From positions 28,497,450 to 28,561,449 of the forward strand of contig CM036764.1 of the NCBI GenBank assembly GCA_020796225.1: a stretch of 64,000 nt of DNA, given 5' to 3'. Below the pieces are notes generated by a model, which was not told where the DNA came from, did not search any database, and saw nothing but the letters and a program-made list of their open reading frames with translations. Made by a program: the position numbers and the translations under genes. The stretch's first letter is position 1; the number at the start of each line of letters is the position of its first letter. This DNA comes from Arion vulgaris. Its lineage: Eukaryota; Mollusca; Gastropoda; Stylommatophora; Arionidae. Positions 24,304 through 34,375 of the stretch are shown one piece after another.

Positions 24304-24305
<2 letters not shown>

Positions 24306-24390
<85 letters not shown>
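24306..24390. repeat. (TA)n microsatellite, about 85 bp
   Basis: The longest dinucleotide run in the window. It directly follows the LINE-1 remnant and replaces its 3' end. Confidence 0.95.
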
Positions 24391-24395
<5 letters not shown>

Positions 24396-24644
24396 TGATA
24401 TATTATAATCTAATGTAATATAATATATATTTCGGCGTGTTGATTGCAAAAAAAAAATATACAATTATGAAACACTTGCGTGTGATACACAGCATTGACG
24501 TTGTGCCATTAGAACAGTATCCAACACAGAATCAACGCTCGGAATGAATAACTTTTCTATAATAAAAATATATATTCAAACATACAAGTTTTACTATCAA
24601 TCTTCTCTTGATTTATGTTTTAATGTTGGCAACAAACAGCGCGA

Positions 24645-24667
24645 TCTCTCTCTCTCTCTCTCTCTCT
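24645..24667. repeat. (CT)n microsatellite
   Basis: Short pure CT run. Confidence 0.9.
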
Positions 24668-25879
24668 GATCCATTGATTTCTGTGATCGATGTAAATAGT
24701 TGCTTTTGGTATCTTTTCTCGGTAATATAGTAAGCAACAGTACACAGAAAACCTTATCAACAGCCAATATGTCTATTATCTAAACTACTTACGTATCGTA
24801 TCTATCTATTTATATATCAATCATAGACAACAGAGAAAAACTACAGTTCAATATGGCTCATCCACGAACTGTTAGCGATGTGAACCTACAGTACTTCCTT
24901 TCTTCCAACCCTCAAACCCCCCGATTTCCATCCACCAACAGGTCGGACAAACTGCTCCCACTGAGTATTCCTATCCGCGGCTTATCATGCATGGGGCGTG
25001 GAGTTGATTTACCTACTGGCATCGGTCCTCAATGCACTAAGCGTACATCCCAGAGAGAGCATGGAAACAAGTTTGTATAAAGGTGACAGTTGTCGAATGT
25101 ATAAAGTATCGGACAGAAAGAATGCGCTAGTATGTATATTCTATGTGTGGGGAGATATTGTTAGAGGGGAGGAGGGAGTGAGGTCGAGAGATATATGAAT
25201 GGAGACAATACATATGAATACATACTAATGTACACACAAGGAAGAGTACAAGAAAAATAGTAGACAAATAGAAATAAGGGTTTCATCGAAATTTAGACAA
25301 GAGGCCTATAAGTGGACGGACAGACGTACATACTGATCGACCCTACATGAGAAAGATATACAGACCGGCTAGACAAGCAAACAGAACATCAGATAGACCA
25401 TGGGCGTTCATATTTTATTGCAAAAGAGGGTGAAAAGACCTCATGGAAAATGAATTTTTTTTATAAAACGGTTTTTTGTGAATGTTGCTAACTAGCTATG
25501 GTTTAATATTCATACAAAGTTAATATTTTTATACATGAAGCACGCATTCGAAATCTGATCTGAATTTGGTAGTCTCCATTTCCGCGTAGTAAGCTACTTA
25601 AATGGATATTATTCATTTCCCGAAGGGGGCAAAAATTCTTTGGACTCCAAAGAGATAGACACAGTGTGGTTGTCACAGGCTATTATCAGATACCTTTCGC
25701 GCATACAGCTATGTCTATATTTCATATTGTCCTCACGATGTAAACTAAATACTGGAAGCTTGAGTAAACTCTCATCCGTATGTACTTGGGTTTGAATGGT
25801 CGAATGAAACTCTATACTTCCTCCTGTTAGATACGTGTACACACTTGATCGCTAGTAGAACACACTCTCCGCCGCAATA
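24668..25879. other. No feature recognised
   Basis: The ORF 24853-25080 looks tidy (Pro/Ser-rich, ATG start) but has no motif and no donor that I can assign. I leave it uncalled. Confidence 0.3.
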
Positions 25880-25889
25880 ACTTTCTTTT

Positions 25890-26055
25890 TTCGATCCAGA
25901 AGCACTTGAGCTTCCAGCTCTTCGGCTCGGTGCCATGAACACCGTGAATCTGGGGAACCTGTGGCTTTTCTGCCAGCCCGTGGAATTGAACCCGCACACA
26001 CAGAGAGCTAGTCACCCGCAGTCCAACGCGCTACGAACACGCTGGGCAGGCGGGC
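25890..26055 (-). mobile_element. SINE-T (tRNA-derived) copy
   Basis: On the minus strand tcgtagcgcgttggac (A box) and gtgcgggttcaattccac (B box) are at tRNA spacing, followed by the family body. The A-rich tail end appears as ttttttcgatccag. The 10-bp duplication actttctttt flanks it (25880-25889 and 26056-26065). Confidence 0.85.
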
Positions 26056-26133
26056 ACTTTCTTTTCTTACACACATGTTCTCTCAAACATAGCAACTGTT
26101 ATGTTAGTATATTATATAACTTAAAGAAAAGTG

Positions 26134-26207
26134 TCTTGCTAAATGGATTAGAGCGTGGGCTACCATTCGAGAGACCCGGGTTCGATCCCAAGTACGGTCA
26201 AGAAGTT
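26134..26207 (+). tRNA. tRNA-like sequence or pseudogene
   Basis: The plus strand shows aaatggattagagcgtggg (D arm and A box) and gacccgggttcgatccc (T arm and B box). The putative acceptor 5' tcttg pairs with caaga at 26197-26201, and a T8+ run follows (pol III terminator-like). The D stem seems to lack one or two bases and the anticodon arm is not clean, so this is probably a tRNA pseudogene or the head of another SINE rather than a working tRNA. Confidence 0.35.
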
Positions 26208-26639
26208 TTTTTTTCAGTCGGGGGCATAAGGAAACAATCCTAACCTGAACAGTCTCGTGATGACTGCACTAGCTATGCGACCATTAAATTCATCAGGCTC
26301 ATGTTTCCCCCTGTCCTACACCATCATAACTTCCTCCTCTTCTTCTTCAAACGTTCCATATCGCCCGAGTGGTTATCGGGGCCCAAATTTGGGGTGTAAA
26401 GAATAGAACCACTGTTACCTGCCACGCATGTCGTAAGAGGCGACTAAGGAAGTTTGATTGAAATCGGATGCATGTGTCCGCTAGGGAATGCTAACCCGAA
26501 ACAAATGCTTGCAGAAAACGGATGCACCAGGCCGTAAGGCGCATAACATGGTGCAACGACCCTCACAATGAGGAATGGCATAACGTATTCTACGGCCGCC
26601 AATCTGGCTCAGAGATTTAGCCACGCAGTAAGAATGTCA

Positions 26640-27538
26640 TTAACCAAGCAAACGACAACAAGATCTCCTGAGTGAAATCCCACTTCAAGAGGTAGAATCA
26701 TACACATATTTGGGCAGCAACGTAGACAGAGAGGGTGGAACAGATAGAGATGTTAAAATAAGAATACAGAAGGCAAGAGGAGCTTTCATTGCACTGGGAA
26801 ACATTTGGAAGTCTAAAGAAATCAAATCTAGAACAAAAATTCGGATATTTAACTATAATGTTTTTTTGTGTTTGTTTGTTTTGTTTTTTTCCGATCCAGA
26901 AGCACTTAAGCTTTTCAGCTCTTCGGCTCGGTGCCATGGACATCGTAACCCTTCGGTTCGGTGCCACGAACACCGTAAATCTGGGGAATCTGTGGATTTT
27001 TCTGCCATCCCGCGGAATTGAACCAGCACACACAGAGGGATAGTCACCCGTAGTCCAACACGCTACGAACACGCTGGGCAGACGGGCTAACTCTAATGTT
27101 AAAGCAATTCTACTGTATGGGTCAGAAACATGGAGAACAACTAAAACAATAGCACATAAATTGCAAACATTCATCAACTGGTGTCTGCACAGAATAGAGG
27201 GAATAAGATGGTATGATAGGGTCACAAATGAGGAACTTATGGAGAGAACAAGACAGATTCCAGTGAACGAACAGGTTAAAAAAGACGCTGGCGCAGGATA
27301 AGACACACTTTACGAAAACTGGAGGAATATAACAAGAAGGGTCCTTGCCTGGAACCCGCAGAGACAGCGAAAGAAGGGAGGCCGAGAAATACATGGAGAC
27401 GAGATTTGGAGGCGGAGATGAACAATATAAAGAAGAGCTGGAGGGAGCTGCAGTAGATAGCTAGAGATAGGAAGACTTGGCATGAGTTGGTTGAGGGCCT
27501 ATGCCCCAATCCGGGGTAAAAGGCAAAGAGAGAGAGAG
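26640..27538 (+). mobile_element. LINE-2 5'-truncated copy
   Basis: It begins in a reverse transcriptase 3' region (EVESYTYLGSNVDREGGTD, then VKIRIQKARGAF), is interrupted by SINE-T at 26863-27088, and continues with C-terminal sequence (VNEQVKKRRWRRIRHTLRK, then GRPRNTWRRDLEAEMNN). It ends in a GA microsatellite tail (27523-27538). The 13-bp duplication agtaagaatgtca (26627-26639 and 27539-27551) defines both ends. The tail matches 5542-5738. Confidence 0.85.
26863..27088 (-). mobile_element. SINE-T inserted in LINE-2
   Basis: The youngest layer of the nest. The minus-strand A and B boxes are intact (ggttcaattcc at about 27013-27023 reversed), and the A-rich tail appears as T-rich sequence at 26863-26889. 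It is flanked by 12-bp repeats with one mismatch, aactataatgtt (26851-26862) and aactctaatgtt (27089-27100). Confidence 0.85.
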
Positions 27539-28045
27539 AGTAAGAATGTCAGACCGTCATCACGAGGGTGGCCAAAACTTACTGCGGGAAGAGGTCGGCA
27601 CAAACGGGGAAGAAGAAATCATAGGAATTATATCCTACAGAACTGCCTCCAGTGTGCAGACTTGAGAAGAAATAGGTGGCCCACTTACACTAGCATCCAA
27701 GACAAACTGTATGGCGTGGCTGATAATCTGAGGCAGACGGCTGCCTTTATTAGAGAATCCGATATCCCAATCTAGTGAGAACGCTGAAGAAGAAGAAGAA
27801 ACGTTCCATATCAACCACTTGTTAACCACTCTTTGTGATTGGTATGTAATCCAAGCCTAAGAGCGAGTGTACGTTGTGCCAGTTATGCGCCTTCAAATAG
27901 GCCAGCACATCGGATTTCTGCGATGCTTTTTATTTACTAGGGTGGTTTCTCTAGTCCCCTTCCGCAGTCGTCGCTAACGACATGCCTTGTAGGTCGCAGT
28001 GTTACTATTCTTTGTTCCCCCTTCAGAGCCCCGGCAGGAGACGGG

Positions 28046-28605
28046 CGACCACCCTAACAAGCGATAACACAGGCATTAAACAAGGCGACCACCCTAACAA
28101 GCGATAACACAGGCATTAAACAAGGCGACCACCCTAACAAGCGATAACACAGGCATTAAACAAGGTGACCGCCCTAACAAGCGATAACACAGGCATTAAA
28201 CAAGGCGACCACCCTAACAAGCGATAACACAGGCATTAAACAAGGCGACCACCCTAACAAGCGATAACACAGGCATTAAACAAGGCGACCACCCTAACAA
28301 GTGATAACACAGGCATTAAACAAGGCGACCACCCTAACAAGTGATAACACAGGCATTAAACAAGGTGACCACCCTAACACGCGATAACACAGGCATTAAA
28401 CAAGGCGACCACCCTAACAAGCGATAACACAGGCATTAAACAAGGCGACCACCCTAACAAGCGATAACACAGGCATTAAACAAGGCGACCACCCTAACAA
28501 GCGATAACACAGGCATTAAACAAGGCGACCACCCTAACAAGCGATAACACAGGCATTAAACAAGGCGACCACCCTAACAAGCGATAACACAGGCATTAAA
28601 CACAG
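28046..28605. repeat. 40-bp minisatellite, about 14 copies
   Basis: The unit cgaccaccctaacaagcgat plus 20 more bases repeats every 40 bp with very few substitutions. The array begins exactly where the SINE-B head ends (gggcg|accaccc). Confidence 0.95.
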
Positions 28606-28969
28606 TTTTTGTCATATAACTTAAAAACGGTGTAATCAGCTATCTTTCAGTGTAGAAATGATCACTGATTTACAGAACAAATCTTCAACATATTTCAGTT
28701 CATTTCTATGTCATACTTGGGTTGACGACTATGTCAGAAGAATATATCTATAACAGCAAACACAAACTAGAATATGTTCGCTATCATAAGTGACTAAGTA
28801 CTATCACAAGAACTGTCATGCTATTGACCACAGAGGGAAAACTTACTTGAATCGACCAAAGATAGATAACCTGATGGAGAACAGTGAGAAGTGAAAATAA
28901 CAAAAGAAAGGATGCAAAAACAGTGGTCGCAATAATCTTGATGCTTTCTGTAAAATGTATTCTGTATTT
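28606..28969. other. No feature recognised
   Basis: Unique-looking spacer between a minisatellite and a SINE. Confidence 0.3.
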
Positions 28970-28981
28970 ATTATAAAGGGC

Positions 28982-29235
28982 CACCCGAGTGGTTACCGGG
29001 GCCCAAATTTGAGGTGTAAAGAATAGAACCACTGTTACCTGCCACGCATGTCGTAAGAGGCGACTGAGGAGGTTAGACTGAAATCGGATGCACGTGTTCT
29101 AAACGTATAAGATGTCTATGCGTTTAGGGGCCTACCAAACCGATGTGCAACGTATACACGTTCTTGGCAAAGATCAAACATATCACAAAGAGTGATTAAA
29201 ATTGGTGGTAAAGAACGAACGCAAAGAAGAAGGAG
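28982..29235 (+). mobile_element. SINE-A copy with 12-bp duplication
   Basis: A full-length SINE-A flanked by the perfect duplication attataaagggc (28970-28981 and 29236-29247). The head gagtggttaccggggc, conserved block and GAAGAA tail are all present. Confidence 0.9.
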
Positions 29236-29352
29236 ATTATAAAGGGCACGCAAGCAATGAAAAAACACCCAATATGTACAATGAGTAGAAAGTCAGGGCA
29301 AGCGGTCTGTAATTTTTGTAAAGCCTGAATATAGCCTCCTAGCGATCCCCAA
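29236..29352 (-). mobile_element. hAT-type element fragment
   Basis: Its reverse complement matches 40107-40218 inside the hAT-type element at 40013-40776 (cgctaggaggctatattcag, then accgcttgccctgactttct and tactcattgtacatattg). In both places a SINE-A abuts the same boundary, tataaagggcacgca. Confidence 0.65.
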
Positions 29353-29408
29353 ACTGGAATTTAGCTTTATGAAAATACTCTTCTTTTAAGCATACATCAA
29401 TCAATCAA

Positions 29409-29740
29409 GTGTCATGCCTGCCGACATAGGCGATCATGTCTCTCCACAACTCTCTATCTCTATCTCTGCTTGGTGCATGTAATCAGTTCTAAGGTTGATC
29501 TTGTGTCGAACCATGATGTCATGCCATACAACATCTTCTCCCTCTGTCTTCCACGATCTCTTCTTCCCTGAATGTTACCTGTTGTCACCAAATGCTCTAT
29601 ACATGCACAGTTTAAACGTAGTATGTTGTCGCTAGCATACCATATGATACATTTCCCATGCATTGTCTGTGGCGCATCCTCCGGATCTCTTGGAGTAACC
29701 GAGTGTGATGTATTAACAACGTGTTAGAATATGTTGGAAT
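29409..29740 (-). mobile_element. LINE-7 3' tail, split by LINE-4
   Basis: The minus-strand peptide contains ASDNILRLNCACIEHLVTTG, GRRDRGRQREKMLYGMTSW and a final RELWRDMIA-like end. The 3' terminus matches 8436-8530. It probably resumes at 31523 beyond the LINE-4 insertion. Confidence 0.65.
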
Positions 29741-29755
29741 TCCCATTGTAATAAT

Positions 29756-31507
29756 ATAATAGCCGTCCATCGCAAGCGATGATGACAACAATCTCAGACG
29801 TGTACTGTTGCACCTCTCTGGTGTGTGCGGAGGTGACTGTAGAGTCAATCCTAGAACAGAATCCCCGACCACAGGTGGGGCATACATGATCAAGGTTAGA
29901 CATGTACGTGTTGTGTGCTCTGTCTTTTCGCGCTGCTCGTTTTCTCTGTGACTCAACAATACGATGATTATCAGCTATTCGGGTTCCTCTTTTGTTGTTA
30001 CAGCGCCACATTTGGCGATCTTGCGCAAGGGATTCCCAGCACGTATTGTCTATATCGAAGCATTTCAGAGACACTTTAAGAGTGTCTTTAAAGCGTTTTC
30101 TGTCCACCAGCTAAACGTCTGCCCCTTCAAGCTCGCCATACATCAACTGTTTTGGGATGCGTTTATCAGGCATCCGAGCAACGTGACCAACCCATCTCAG
30201 TTGGGCCTTCTGCAACAGGGTGTTGACGCTTGGGATCTTTGCTCTTGTGAGGACTTCGCTGTCTGGAATTTTGTCCTGCCAGTTTATTTTTAGTATTCTG
30301 CGTAGACAGCTTGTGTGGAAATGGTTTAATTTTCTTCCGTGTCTGCTATACACTGTCCATGTCTCGCTTGCGTACAGCAGCGTGGTTAGCACTATGGCCT
30401 GGTAAACTTTCAGCTTTGTGACTATGCTTATCCCCTTCCGTTCCCACACAGTGACACGTAACCTTCCGAACGCAGCACTGGCTTTGGATATCCTATTGTG
30501 GACCTCAGAATCTATGTTTGCCGATCTGGATAGGAGGCTGCCAAGATAAGCAAAGTTGTCCGTTGACTGGAGACGCTGGTGTTTAATGTTGATGACTGGA
30601 TCGTAATACTGTTCTCTAGGGGCGGGCTGGAACATGACCTCTGTTTTTTGGTGTTAATGGTGAGGCCAAACCTATCACAGGCCATTGAGAACTTGTCCAT
30701 GTAAGTCTGCATTTCTTCCTCAGAGTTGGTAGCGAGGGCACAGTCATCAGCAAACAACAGGTTTGAGATAGTTGATTCTTTTACCTTGGTGGAGGATTTT
30801 AACCTCCGAAGATTGAATAGGTTACCGTCTGTCCTGTATCTAATCTTTACCCCATGTTCGTCGCCTTCCCAAAAGACATCCGTGAGCATGGCAGCAAACA
30901 TCATGCTGAAGAGTGTTGGGGCCAGTACACATCCCTGTTTGACGCCGTTGGTGACATGGAAGGCTTCCGACAGCTCCCTTCGTCAAGTACACGTGCCATC
31001 ATGCCCTCGTGAAACTGTTGAACGATCTTGATGAATTTCCTTGGGCATCCAAATTTTTCCATGATCTTCCATAGACCCTCCCTGTTAACCGTGTCGAAAG
31101 CCTTTGTCAGATCGACAAAGACCATATAGAGGTTACGGTGCTGCTCTTGGCATTTCGCCTGTAGTTAGTTAGTCTTTCCTCTTGGGCCTGTGGGCGGCGC
31201 ATAGGGCAGAGGTCATAGCTCTCCATGTCTCGCGGTTCGTTGCTATTTGTTTTAAGTCTTTAATGTTTACTAGGCCCATCGTTGAGCCTTCTCTGGTGAT
31301 GGTTCTACGCAGAGCAGCAAATATCATGTCTGCTGTTCCACGACCTGCTCTGAAGCCACATTGGGTCTCAGGGAGTAAGTCCTGTTCCAGGTGATCGATT
31401 AATCGATTGAGGAGGACTCTGGCCAGTATTTTGCCAGCGATTGACAGGAGGAGATCCCCTGTGGTTATCGCAGGCAATCCCAGGTAATCGCAGGTAATCG
31501 CAGGTTA
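29756..31507 (-). mobile_element. LINE-4: RT domain and zinc-finger-like C-terminus
   Basis: The best-preserved non-LTR element. Going 3' on the minus strand, an RT segment LPETQCGFRAGRGTADMIFA (about 31340-31400) is followed by an intruding ~140-bp LINE tail, then VFVDLTKAFDTVNREGLW (31060-31125), NLLFADDCALATNSEEEMQ with the YADD-type motif as FADD (30720-30780), INTKKQ, LQSTDNFAYLGSLLSR, a thumb region with LLYASETWTVYSRH (about 30360), LRWVGHVARMPDKRIPKQLMY (30130-30190), and a Cys/His tail HVCPTCGRGFCSRI (about 29870). A perfect 15-bp duplication tcccattgtaataat (29741-29755 and 31508-31522) defines both ends. It is 5' truncated with no endonuclease. A few frameshifts make it non-functional. 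Confidence 0.9.
31165..31315 (-). mobile_element. LINE tail fragment inside the LINE-4 RT
   Basis: Between the FRAGRGTADMIFAALR and LQAKCQEQHRNLYMVFVDLTKAF blocks the minus strand reads NIKDLKQIATNRETWRAMTS followed by ALCAAHRPKRKD-stop. That is another element's C-terminal end, similar to the one at about 45770-46000. I found no clear target duplication. Confidence 0.6.
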
Positions 31508-31522
31508 TCCCATTGTAATAAT

Positions 31523-31880
31523 CGTCCTCCGTCAACACCATCTAACATGGGTTGATCTCTTACGCGGAATGAGGGGCGAATGGATCCCTAATTTTACAGA
31601 TAGCTAGCTTCTGTCGTCAATATAACCATGGGACTGTCCTTCTTTCGATAAAATGCATCTGCAAACAGAACGTGAAAGTGCTGGGCATAGGAAAGATCTC
31701 GCCATGTACAAATTCAACTGGAAGCAGGCTCTGGCAGCTCATGTATATTAAGTGCGTTAAAACAAGGCAGCAGCGAATACAAAACCACATGTTTCATTGT
31801 GTATCGAACATAAAATAATGCCATCATCTAATATACACGTATGTAAATATGGGGGAAGTTCAGACCTTTGTCAACATATG
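31523..31880. other. Unassigned, possibly LINE-7 5' continuation
   Basis: Restoring the LINE-4 empty site joins this to the LINE-7 tail at 29740. I see no recognisable RT motif in it. Confidence 0.3.
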
Positions 31881-31884
31881 TCTT

Positions 31885-32232
31885 TGGCACATTCTTAGAC
31901 TGAGATGGTATGACACAGTTGCAAACACAGACCTGTGGATAAGAATAGGACAGTAACCCATGATGACCCAGGTTAAGAGGAGAAAATGGTGGTGGCTCGG
32001 GCATACTCTACGGAAGACACAGTCGAGTGTCATTAGACAAGCACTTGAGTGGAACCCGCAGGAAAAATGGAAAAGGGGACGTCTTAAACAAACCTAGAGA
32101 CGAAGTCTTCTTGAGGATGTAAAGGGTACTCGACTATTCTAGGAGGCCATAAAGAAAACAGCGAGCGACCGGGAAAAGTGGCGAACAACTGTTAAGGCTC
32201 TATACTCGACGAGGAGTGGGGAGGAATTCGTA
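31885..32232 (+). mobile_element. LINE 3' tail, LINE-2-like
   Basis: The decayed frame reads LRWYDTVANTDLWIRIGQ, VKRRKWWWLGHTLRKTQSSV, IRQALEWNPQ, WKRGR and DREKWRTTVKALYSTRSGEE. This is the same domain layout as the LINE-2 tail at 27290-27500. It contains stop codons and is 5' truncated. Confidence 0.75.
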
Positions 32233-32982
32233 AGTAACTATGGAGGGAAATTAATTTCGTTTATGAGATTTTTGTTTAAGTAAAGGTCTTATGAAATCAG
32301 ACAATCAGAACGTATAACTTCGTATTAAGGGCGTGTACCAATAAGAAGTGATAAGCACAAATCAAGACATAGCTCAGGTGACTTATGGGAGGTAAAAAGA
32401 GGTAAAACGGGTGGGAATCTAAATCTGACGCTGAGCTGAATATAGAAACAGTAGCAGGCAGATAAATAAATATAACTCTTTAAAACACTCAGCCCAGTCT
32501 CTCCTCTCTACAAATCGTTATCTCATTCTCTGTAGAAGTCTATTCAATCTTCACATTACAACTCGATATACACACTTAGAAAACCAGGCAGCAAAAACAT
32601 GTGATATGTTTTATCTAAATGTCAGCTCTCTGTGATTTTAACTCAACCCGACCTCATTTCCAGCGCCAGTAGTCTTATCAGTGCATTCTGCTCTCTCACC
32701 TTTAACAGTCTTATTTCTTACACTCCTTTCTATGTGAAGCCATACGTTAATACCTATGACCCGCTGAATGTTTGAGATACCTTGTACCCAACATTCCCAT
32801 CTCACAGATGCGATAACGCTGAAAAGTCAATAAATCTTATACGTCATAAGATTAAGTACCATGTTGTTAGAATTTGTTTCAATCAAGTTCACATGCTAGA
32901 AGAATTTCTTAGGCAAAGTTATGTGCTTGTTACAGATAAAAACGTGTACATATTAACTCAAACTGGACTGTACCAATGTGGT
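32233..32982. other. No feature recognised
   Basis: Nothing supportable in this spacer. Confidence 0.3.
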
Positions 32983-33183
32983 TAGGAGTTTATTGTCTGA
33001 TTCTATATTTGTTTTTTTGACATGTAAGAAGTGAATTTCTTCACATCTGTTGTATCCTTTGCTTGATAATGGCCTTTTGGTCGAAACGTTGTTTTTGTAT
33101 TTTGTAAAAGTACAGTAATTTGTTTTTACGTGTTTCGTCATTGTTACAAAGTTTTACTGCAGTCTTCCCTTATATCTGTAATA
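32983..33183 (+). repeat. Repeat Z copy
   Basis: Uninterrupted copy of the repeat at 7575-8103 and 59680-59893. Confidence 0.7.
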
Positions 33184-33401
33184 CCAAACTGGACTGTACA
33201 TATTTGGATTGTAAGCAAATGTATTACTCATGAATCGGTGGAAAGACATTATATAGCATCGTTGATATGTTTCTAGCGCATTATTTGAATACATTATATA
33301 TACAGTATATATATGTTCTTTCTCTTAGCAGATGGTCATTGGGTACGTGTGTAACTGGGACGACTTTTGAGCAAGATGTATATATATATATATATATATA
33401 T

Positions 33402-33650
33402 TGTGGCGTATGTGGCTTAGGGGATAGTGACTCGGCCTATTAACCCCGACGTTCTGAGTTAGAATCACGCTGCGGACAGTTTGGTTGCAAATTGTTTCGC
33501 GTAGATTTTTACAAAAGAACGATGGCACCATCCGTTCAGAAAGCAATGGCAAACTACTGAACATACTCGTAATAATGCCTAGAAAAATCACAAACAGCGT
33601 TAAAAAGCTGGGGTTGATTCACAAAGTCCTGTAAAGGAAATGCAATTAAC
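33402..33650 (+). mobile_element. SINE-C variant between two (TA)n runs
   Basis: The tRNA-like head has gtggcttaggggatagtgac as the A-box region and a degraded B box (gagttagaatcac). It is followed by the SINE-C core (cagaaagcaatggcaaacta, then ctagaaaaatcacaaacagc). TA runs flank it at 33379-33400 and 33657-33688. The second is followed by aagaagttaatt, mirroring aattaacttctt before it, which makes a short palindrome. Confidence 0.7.
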
Positions 33651-33652
33651 TT

Positions 33653-33692
<40 letters not shown>

Positions 33693-33840
33693 AAGTTAAT
33701 TATCTCAAGACTTTGACAAAGGTAACAGTCAGCACTTGGATGTACGGTAAAGTTGTTCATGAAGTGAAATAGGTGATTCTCCATTACCTATGATATTTTA
33801 CTATATGTCCAAAAGCAACATGTCTCTCATATGGAAAATA

Positions 33841-34098
33841 CAGGGTGTTCAAGATAATTGCAGCCCCATTGACAATTCGAAAGTTGCCAGGTACAAATTG
33901 AGTTGTGTTTATTTACTATTTAAACCGGTTATTACTAGCTCGTCCTACATCACATTTGTTCATCGCCCCTTCCCGCACTACAATCACACACCGTCACACA
34001 ACCTTGACCTATAATACGTCATAACTGAACCTTCACATTTCCATACATATATGCCAGATTAGCTCCATTCACGGGCTGCAATTATCTTGAACACCCTG
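33841..34098. mobile_element. MITE with 26-bp terminal inverted repeats
   Basis: A 258-bp non-coding element. The left end cagggtgttcaagataattg(cagccc) is perfectly inverted at the right end (34073-34098). TA dinucleotides at 33839-33840 and 34099-34100 are the target duplication. TA targets and a CAGGGTG start are typical of Tc1/mariner-related elements. There is no transposase ORF, so it is non-autonomous. Confidence 0.9.
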
Positions 34099-34213
34099 TA
34101 TTTGATTATAAAAATTGCAAAACAGAGCATGCCCTTAAGTATATCAATGTAGATTCTACGGTACTCGGAGAATTTTTTTTTTTATCTCGTAGCATTTTCA
34201 TACTTTAGGTTAT

Positions 34214-34372
34214 GAAGTGCCAGTCACTTCATATTGTTAGTCTCTAGTTTGCAGGAGGTAGGAGGGCCAATTGATTTCCTCATGCCTGGAACGTAGTGTG
34301 GGATTGAACCCACGGCACTCTTGAGTCCGAGTCGATAGGCGAAAGCTGACGTATTACGTTAATCCATCCAAC
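34214..34372 (-). mobile_element. SINE-E copy
   Basis: Second copy of the 12864-13014 SINE. The minus-strand B box gtgggttcaatccca and the gaggtaggagggcc tail block are conserved. Confidence 0.65.
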
Positions 34373-34375
34373 AGT

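Larger units (their letters stand above)
26363..27800 (+). mobile_element. Long SINE-A-headed retroposon, split by LINE-2
   Basis: This begins with the SINE-A head gcccgagtggttatcggggc and the conserved block tgtcgtaagaggcgactaag, then departs into an unrelated body (26480-26639 and 27552-27775) and ends in (GAA)n. Without the LINE-2 inside it would be about 526 bp, roughly twice a normal SINE-A. The body has a short open stretch ending DNLRQTAAFIRESDIPI. It may be a chimeric retroposon or a partial LINE 3' end attached to a SINE head. Confidence 0.7.
26337..28047 (-). mobile_element. SINE-B split by a nested retroposon stack
   Basis: The minus-strand SINE-B starts at 26337-26362 (tcttcttcaaacgttccatatc) and resumes at 27801-28047 (acgttccatatcaaccacttg to the gcaggagacgggcg head). 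The 12-bp target duplication acgttccatatc (26351-26362 and 27801-27812) brackets the inserted material at 26363-27800. It is the oldest layer of the nest. Confidence 0.85.

Noticed and set aside
24853..25080. Pro/Ser-rich 75-codon ORF with a good start
   Set aside because: No family motif, no splice donor in a suitable position and no repeat relationship. Chance cannot be excluded.
26698..27306. 202-codon minus-strand ORF
   Set aside because: It runs antisense to LINE-2 and through SINE-T. The sense strand shows the LINE reading frame.
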